Below, piece after piece: positions 60,403 through 64,000 of a stretch of 64,000 bases of DNA. Under the pieces are notes generated by a model. It worked only from the letters and a program-made list of their open reading frames with translations. It had not been told where the DNA came from and did no database searches. The position numbers and the translations under genes are program-made. Within the stretch, counting starts at the first letter, position 1. Each line of letters opens with the position of its first letter. Source of the DNA: CAYWXK01 sp964462515 (GTDB taxonomy: Bacteria; Planctomycetota; Phycisphaerae; Sedimentisphaerales; Anaerobacaceae); the NCBI GenBank assembly GCA_964462515.1, contig CAYWXK010000013.1:22313-86312 (forward strand), written 5' to 3'.

Positions 60403-61541
60403 AGGTGCTGGCATTATATGATTATCCGCCTTCGCCGGCGGGTCTGGCGACGCAGGGGAATTTGCTCCACCGCGGATTGGAGGAGATGGGAGTGGATGTT
60501 CATTCGGTGCACTTTGAGAGCGGGCAGGAAAAAGAGTGGTATTACCGGTGGTTTGAGCCGGATATTGTGGTTGGGGTTGGGTATTGGGGACATACACCTG
60601 ATTTGGTGCTGCATCCGCAGCGGTATGGGGTGCAGCCGGTTCCGTGGCTGGTGGCGGATGGGTATATGGCGAACTACCACGAGGTGCTGGAGGCCCTGCC
60701 TTTGATATTGGTAACTTCGAAATGGGTCAAAAACGTCTATATAAGGGATGGGCTGAGCGGCAATAATATAGAGGTGCTGCCGGTGGGGTGCGATACGGAT
60801 TCATTTATTATGCGCGACAAGAACGACCCAAAGGTGTCGGCGGTTCGAGAGGCGCTTGGCGTCGCGCCGGACCAGATAATGATACTTACGATTGGCGGGG
60901 ATGCGGCCAGCAAAGGTGCGCAGGAGGTTATGCAGGCATTGGCGCTTATCGATACGAAGGCGCCGGACTGGAAATATGTCTGCAAGGTCTGGCCTCAGCC
61001 TCGAACGGAGCAGCAAAACCTGATGGACCTGCAGTTGGCGGCGCAGCTGGGGATTGATAAGAACGTTGTCTATACCACGAATGTAATCTCGCGAAATTTT
61101 ATGCCATATTTTCTGGCGGCGTGCGATATATATGCAGCACCATCGCGGCTGGAAGGATTCGGGATGGTTCAGGTTGAGGCCGGAGCGTGCGGCAGGCCGG
61201 TGATAGGTATCAAGGCGATGGGGATGCTGGATACGATGGTGCACGGTCAGAATGCGTTTCTGGCCGGCATTGCTCAAGAGGTACGATTGAGAGAGGCGAC
61301 GGTGGCTGACGAATCCGGGGATGAGGTGGGACAGCGAATTGTGTTTAAGAGGCCGCGGACGGTTGATTATCGAGCGAGTGTGCACGATATTGCCAATTAC
61401 CTTATGGAGCTGATGCAGAATGCTGATTTGCGAAAGAAGATGGGGGAGGCCGGGAGAAAACGGGCCGTAGAGAATTATGACTATCGTATCATAGCTAAAA
61501 GGTTTGTTGAGCTGGTATCGGAGAAATTAGGTGTTTCGTAG
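60399..61541 (+). CDS. GT4-family glycosyltransferase
   Basis: 380 aa GT-B fold. The N-terminal acceptor domain opens with MKVLALYDYPPSPAGLATQG. The C-terminal donor domain has ILTIGGDAASKGAQEVMQAL, NVISRNFMPYFLAACDIYAAPSRLEGFGMVQVEAGACGRPVIGI, the E-x7-E motif of retaining GT4 enzymes that bind nucleotide-sugar. Start overlaps the PIG-L stop by 4 nt. It presumably glycosylates a lipid or polymer in concert with the deacetylase. Donor and acceptor are unknown. Confidence 0.9.
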   Translation: MKVLALYDYPPSPAGLATQGNLLHRGLEEMGVDVHSVHFESGQEKEWYYRWFEPDIVVGVGYWGHTPDLVLHPQRYGVQPVPWLVADGYMANYHEVLEALPLILVTSKWVKNVYIRDGLSGNNIEVLPVGCDTDSFIMRDKNDPKVSAVREALGVAPDQIMILTIGGDAASKGAQEVMQALALIDTKAPDWKYVCKVWPQPRTEQQNLMDLQLAAQLGIDKNVVYTTNVISRNFMPYFLAACDIYAAPSRLEGFGMVQVEAGACGRPVIGIKAMGMLDTMVHGQNAFLAGIAQEVRLREATVADESGDEVGQRIVFKRPRTVDYRASVHDIANYLMELMQNADLRKKMGEAGRKRAVENYDYRIIAKRFVELVSEKLGVS

Positions 61542-61557
61542 GATGGAGAAGAATCAG

Positions 61558-61636
61558 CCACAAAGACACAAAGGCACAAAATAAAAATGAATATATCACA
61601 ATAATATTAGTGTCTTGGTGCCTTCGTGGCCAAAAA
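61558..61636. repeat. GCCACAAAGACACAAAGGCAC dispersed palindrome
   Basis: GCCACAAAG..CACAAAGGCAC (61558-61577) faces GTGTCTTGGTGCCTTCGTGGC (61610-61630). It is a common intergenic inverted repeat, here between the GT4 and glycosidase-like genes. It contains an in-frame TTG that is not used as a start. Confidence 0.6.
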
Positions 61637-61638
61637 GC

Positions 61639-62811
61639 ATGGAGAAGCGCAATAGGCGGCTGGTCGAGCGGGCGAAGGAGGCGGCGATAGAGGTCTTGTT
61701 GCATAATGCACACGGCCCATATCGTGGGCTGCCGATGGCTGCGGGGTGGGGTTATCCGGAACCATACACGCGGGATTTAATGATTTCATCGCTGGGGATA
61801 TTGGTTTCGGGCAATGAGAAGCTGATGAAATCTTTGCGGCGGGTGCTGGAGACGCTGGCAAAAAATCAGTGCAATCTTGGGCACGTTCCATCGCTAGTGC
61901 ACGACACGGAAGACCGTGGTGCGAGCGATTGCACACCATTATTCTTGATGGCGGTTGGGTTATTTCGGCGTGTTACGGGCGAACAGGACTTTCTCGAGGA
62001 TGCGGTGCGAAAGGCGTTTGTCTGGATGGAGTATCAGAGTCCCACGGCCCGTGTTACAGTTGCACAGTTGCCCACAAGCGACTGGCGAGATGAACAGTGG
62101 GTGCTGGGATACGGGTTGTATGTAAATACGATTGTGTATATGTATCTTCGGCTTTTCGGGCAGCAGGAACGGGCTGCCCAGCTTCGGGAGGCGATGGGGA
62201 GATTTACTGTAAAGGAGGAGAGGCAGCAGCGGCACGTGCACGAGGGACTGGTTTTGAGGAATAAGCCTTATTATGCGATGTGGTCGTATAAGATCTATAG
62301 GAGCGAGCGGTTTGACCTGTTGGGCAATAGTCTGGCGATTCTCTGTGGGATTGGGTCGCGGTCTCGTGAGCGGTCGCTGATTAAGTGGATAGAGGCGGAG
62401 AGCGCAGCGTTGAGAAATAGTGGTGAGCTTGCGGTGAAGCTGCCGCCAAGTTTGTTTCCATATATAAGGCCCGAAGACCCTGACTGGATGCCGCGATATG
62501 CTAAATATAATCCGCCTGGCAAGTATCACAATGGGGGAGTGTGGCCTTTTATATGCGGTTTTTATGTGGCTGCTCTGGTGGCCGCCGGCAGACAGCAGCT
62601 TGCTGAGAAGAAACTTGTTGCTCTCGCTGAGCTTGTTCGGCCTGCGCATAAGGCGAAGGTCGAATTTGGATTCAATGAGTGGCTATGTGCGCAGGATGGG
62701 ACGCCGGGTGGGGAGGATTGGCAGAGCTGGTCGGCTGCGATGTATCTTTATGCCGCTACCTGCGTGGAGCAGAAAAGGGCGCCGTTCTTTGAGGAAGTTA
62801 GGGGCTTGTAA
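61639..62811 (+). CDS. (alpha/alpha)6-barrel glycosidase-like protein
   Basis: 390 aa from ATG 61639. No signal peptide, so cytoplasmic. YPEPYTRDLMISSLG and the later YNPPGKYHNGGVWPFICGFYVAAL and EWLCAQDGTPGGEDWQSWSAAMYLYA resemble neutral invertases (GH100) and amylo-alpha-1,6-glucosidases, where the RD, NGG and E..G residues line the active site. It follows the GT4 gene by 97 nt and an intervening repeat, and probably trims or recycles a glucan or disaccharide. The exact GH family cannot be set by eye. Confidence 0.75.
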   Translation: MEKRNRRLVERAKEAAIEVLLHNAHGPYRGLPMAAGWGYPEPYTRDLMISSLGILVSGNEKLMKSLRRVLETLAKNQCNLGHVPSLVHDTEDRGASDCTPLFLMAVGLFRRVTGEQDFLEDAVRKAFVWMEYQSPTARVTVAQLPTSDWRDEQWVLGYGLYVNTIVYMYLRLFGQQERAAQLREAMGRFTVKEERQQRHVHEGLVLRNKPYYAMWSYKIYRSERFDLLGNSLAILCGIGSRSRERSLIKWIEAESAALRNSGELAVKLPPSLFPYIRPEDPDWMPRYAKYNPPGKYHNGGVWPFICGFYVAALVAAGRQQLAEKKLVALAELVRPAHKAKVEFGFNEWLCAQDGTPGGEDWQSWSAAMYLYAATCVEQKRAPFFEEVRGL

Positions 62812-62820
62812 TTGGAAGCC

Positions 62821-62848
62821 GTCGTTCGTATTGCGTATTACGTCGCCG
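62821..62848. repeat. Degenerate heptamer tract
   Basis: GTCGTTC, GTATTGC, GTATTAC, GTCGCCG in 7-nt phase, right after the glycosidase-like gene. Confidence 0.5.
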
Positions 62849-62937
62849 TCCTCCTTCGCTAAAGCTTCGGCGGATAAATTCCGGCGACGGCTAAACAACA
62901 GCAAAATTGTCCACGCCGGATTGGTCAAGGAGTAAAA

Positions 62938-63828
62938 ATGAAAGAGATTCGAAATATCATTGTGTGGCTGGTTTTAGGATTTGCGCTGGCGGCCGGCGGT
63001 GCGGAGCCTAATGAGAGTAAGGAAAAGGAGCGATACTGGGTTGAGGCGATGGCCCAGGTGCATAAGAAATTTACAGGCCAGAAAGGGACATTTGCGCACT
63101 TTGGGGACTCGATTACGGTAACGCTGGCTTTCTGGACGCCATTATCGTATTCGCGCAAGAATGCCTCAGAAGAGATGGAGAAAGCATACAAGCTCGCCAG
63201 CGCATATATGAAGAAAGAATGCTGGCGGGACTGGAAGGGTGCGGAGTTCGGCAACGAAGGCTCTCAGACGATTCGGTGGGCGGACGAGAATATCGATAAG
63301 TGGCTCAAACGCCTGAACCCGGAGGTTGCTTTGATTATGTTCGGCACAAACGACTTGCACTCTGTTGAGCTTGAGGAATACGTTCAGAAGATGCAGCAGG
63401 TTGTCCAGAAATGCCTCGATAATGGGACGGTAGTGATATTGAGCACGATTCCGCCTCGGCACGGATTAGCCGACAAGTCGGCTCTTTACGCGGAGGCGGT
63501 GCGGAAAATAGCCAAACATACCAAGGTGCCGCTCATTGATTATCATTCGGAGATTCTAAAGCGCAGGCCCGATGACTGGGATGGTGCGATGGATAAGTTT
63601 TCGGATTATAAAGATTATGATGTTCCGACGTTATTGGCGCGGGATGGGATTCATCCGAGTCATCCTAAGAAATATCAGGATGATTACTCGCAGGAAGCCC
63701 TTAGATGCAATGGTTATTCGCTGCGGAACTACCTTGTCCTGACCAAGTATGCACAGGTGCTGAAAGCGCTTAAACTGGCCCGCCAGACGAACAGCGAACA
63801 AGTCTCGGAGCCGAAAAAAGAGCGTTAA
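62938..63828 (+). CDS. Secreted SGNH/GDSL hydrolase
   Basis: 296 aa. Signal peptide about 1-21 (GFALAAGGAEP). Block I FGDSIT with the nucleophile Ser58; block III GTND (136-139); block V DGIHP with Asp236 and His239, completing the triad. The family acts on acyl or acetyl esters; exported members often deacetylate polysaccharides. It contains a FGNEGSQT oxyanion-type Gly. AAGGAG lies 7 nt before the ATG. It is not coupled to the upstream cluster. Confidence 0.9.
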   Translation: MKEIRNIIVWLVLGFALAAGGAEPNESKEKERYWVEAMAQVHKKFTGQKGTFAHFGDSITVTLAFWTPLSYSRKNASEEMEKAYKLASAYMKKECWRDWKGAEFGNEGSQTIRWADENIDKWLKRLNPEVALIMFGTNDLHSVELEEYVQKMQQVVQKCLDNGTVVILSTIPPRHGLADKSALYAEAVRKIAKHTKVPLIDYHSEILKRRPDDWDGAMDKFSDYKDYDVPTLLARDGIHPSHPKKYQDDYSQEALRCNGYSLRNYLVLTKYAQVLKALKLARQTNSEQVSEPKKER

Positions 63829-64000
63829 AGATGAGGAGTTGTTAACTGGTTGATTGGTTATGGGCTTGGCCATGTCTGCCGTAAGGCATCCCTAACGGGA
63901 TTACGGCATTGGACATTCAACATTCGGCGTTCGATATTCCTAAACTGTAAGCGTTCAGGCAGATTTTGCTAAATTGCCTGCTGTTTTTATTAATGATGGA
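63829..64000. other. Non-coding end with palindrome, heptamers and terminator-like hairpin
   Basis: TGCCGTAA...TTACGGCA (63877-63908); heptamers ACATTCA, ACATTCG, GCGTTCG, ATATTCC (63913-63940); CAGGCA/TGCCTG hairpin (63956-63980) before CTGTTTTTA, a likely terminator. No gene is seen. Confidence 0.55.

Noticed and set aside
1..64000. tRNA, rRNA or insertion-sequence genes
   Set aside because: No T-loop GTTCGAATC with a matching acceptor stem, no rRNA-like segment and no transposase text was found by eye.

Overview
The window reads like a metagenome-assembled piece of a planctomycete, most likely class Phycisphaerae (Sedimentisphaerales-like). This is an inference. It rests on Tat-exported Gfo/Idh/MocA oxidoreductases (RRxFxK/RRxFL leaders), large right-handed beta-helix secreted proteins ending in a single EF-hand dockerin-like module (GDINGDCxVNFxDFxxxxxxWLEE), DUF362, DUF6807, FGE-type and SGNH proteins, sparse operons, and long repeat-rich intergenic spaces. 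No rRNA, tRNA, CRISPR array or insertion sequence was seen. A 100-N scaffold gap lies inside tilS and looks like an unmerged 55-bp contig overlap.

Layout. 0-9 kb: the 5' part of an SPFH/flotillin-like gene, a polyprenyl diphosphate synthase, a candidate structured RNA, an OmpA-type lipoprotein, ndk, a 926-aa beta-helix protein, a ferredoxin, proC and a flavin reductase. 9-17 kb: an ECF sigma operon with a small membrane partner, a SpoIIM-like membrane protein, a sigma-70 factor carrying three extra HTH segments, a Tat ADP-ribosylglycohydrolase-like protein and a DMT transporter. 17-29 kb: an FGE/polysaccharide-deacetylase fusion, DUF362, Gfo/Idh plus HEAT-repeat genes, a second beta-helix protein and ftsW. 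29-35 kb: a serpin, then an AT-rich accessory cassette (adenine methylase plus PIN nuclease). 35-49 kb: membrane/lipoprotein genes, a third beta-helix protein, murG, a sugar-modification operon (TIM barrel-DUF6807 fusion, Gfo/Idh, TIM barrel), a YtrA-like GntR/ABC operon and an MGMT/ATL-like gene. 49.9-53.6 kb: a tightly coupled three-gene minus-strand operon of UvrD-like helicase, DarT-like ADP-ribosyltransferase and ADP-ribosylglycohydrolase. 54-64 kb: an O-methyltransferase, a TPR lipoprotein, tilS, a pilT-like ATPase, a PIG-L/GT4/glycosidase carbohydrate cluster and an SGNH hydrolase.

The most unusual material is the helicase-DarT-ARH operon, a plausible undescribed defence or DNA-modification-conflict system, and the fact that it and the methylase-PIN cassette are bracketed by the same repeats in the same order and orientation (58 bp, 54/58 identical, on the left; a promoter-like leader plus a 126-bp repeat, about 95% identical, on the right). 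The intergenic DNA is also rich in repeat families: at least seven copies of a CCCCGCACC...GGTGCGGGG palindromic element, a TCCTGAGCGNAGTCGAAGGG element that repeatedly sits inside the loops of other palindromes, and about sixteen degenerate tracts with strict 7-bp periodicity, one of which is inside tilS.

How the genes fit together: many products act outside the cytoplasm (beta-helix proteins, deacetylase fusion, serpin, SGNH hydrolase, Tat oxidoreductases), which suits a polysaccharide-degrading anaerobe. The core genes (ispA, ndk, proC, ftsW, murG, tilS) are scattered singly between them. ORF calls, motifs and promoter spacings were read by eye; no homology search was run.
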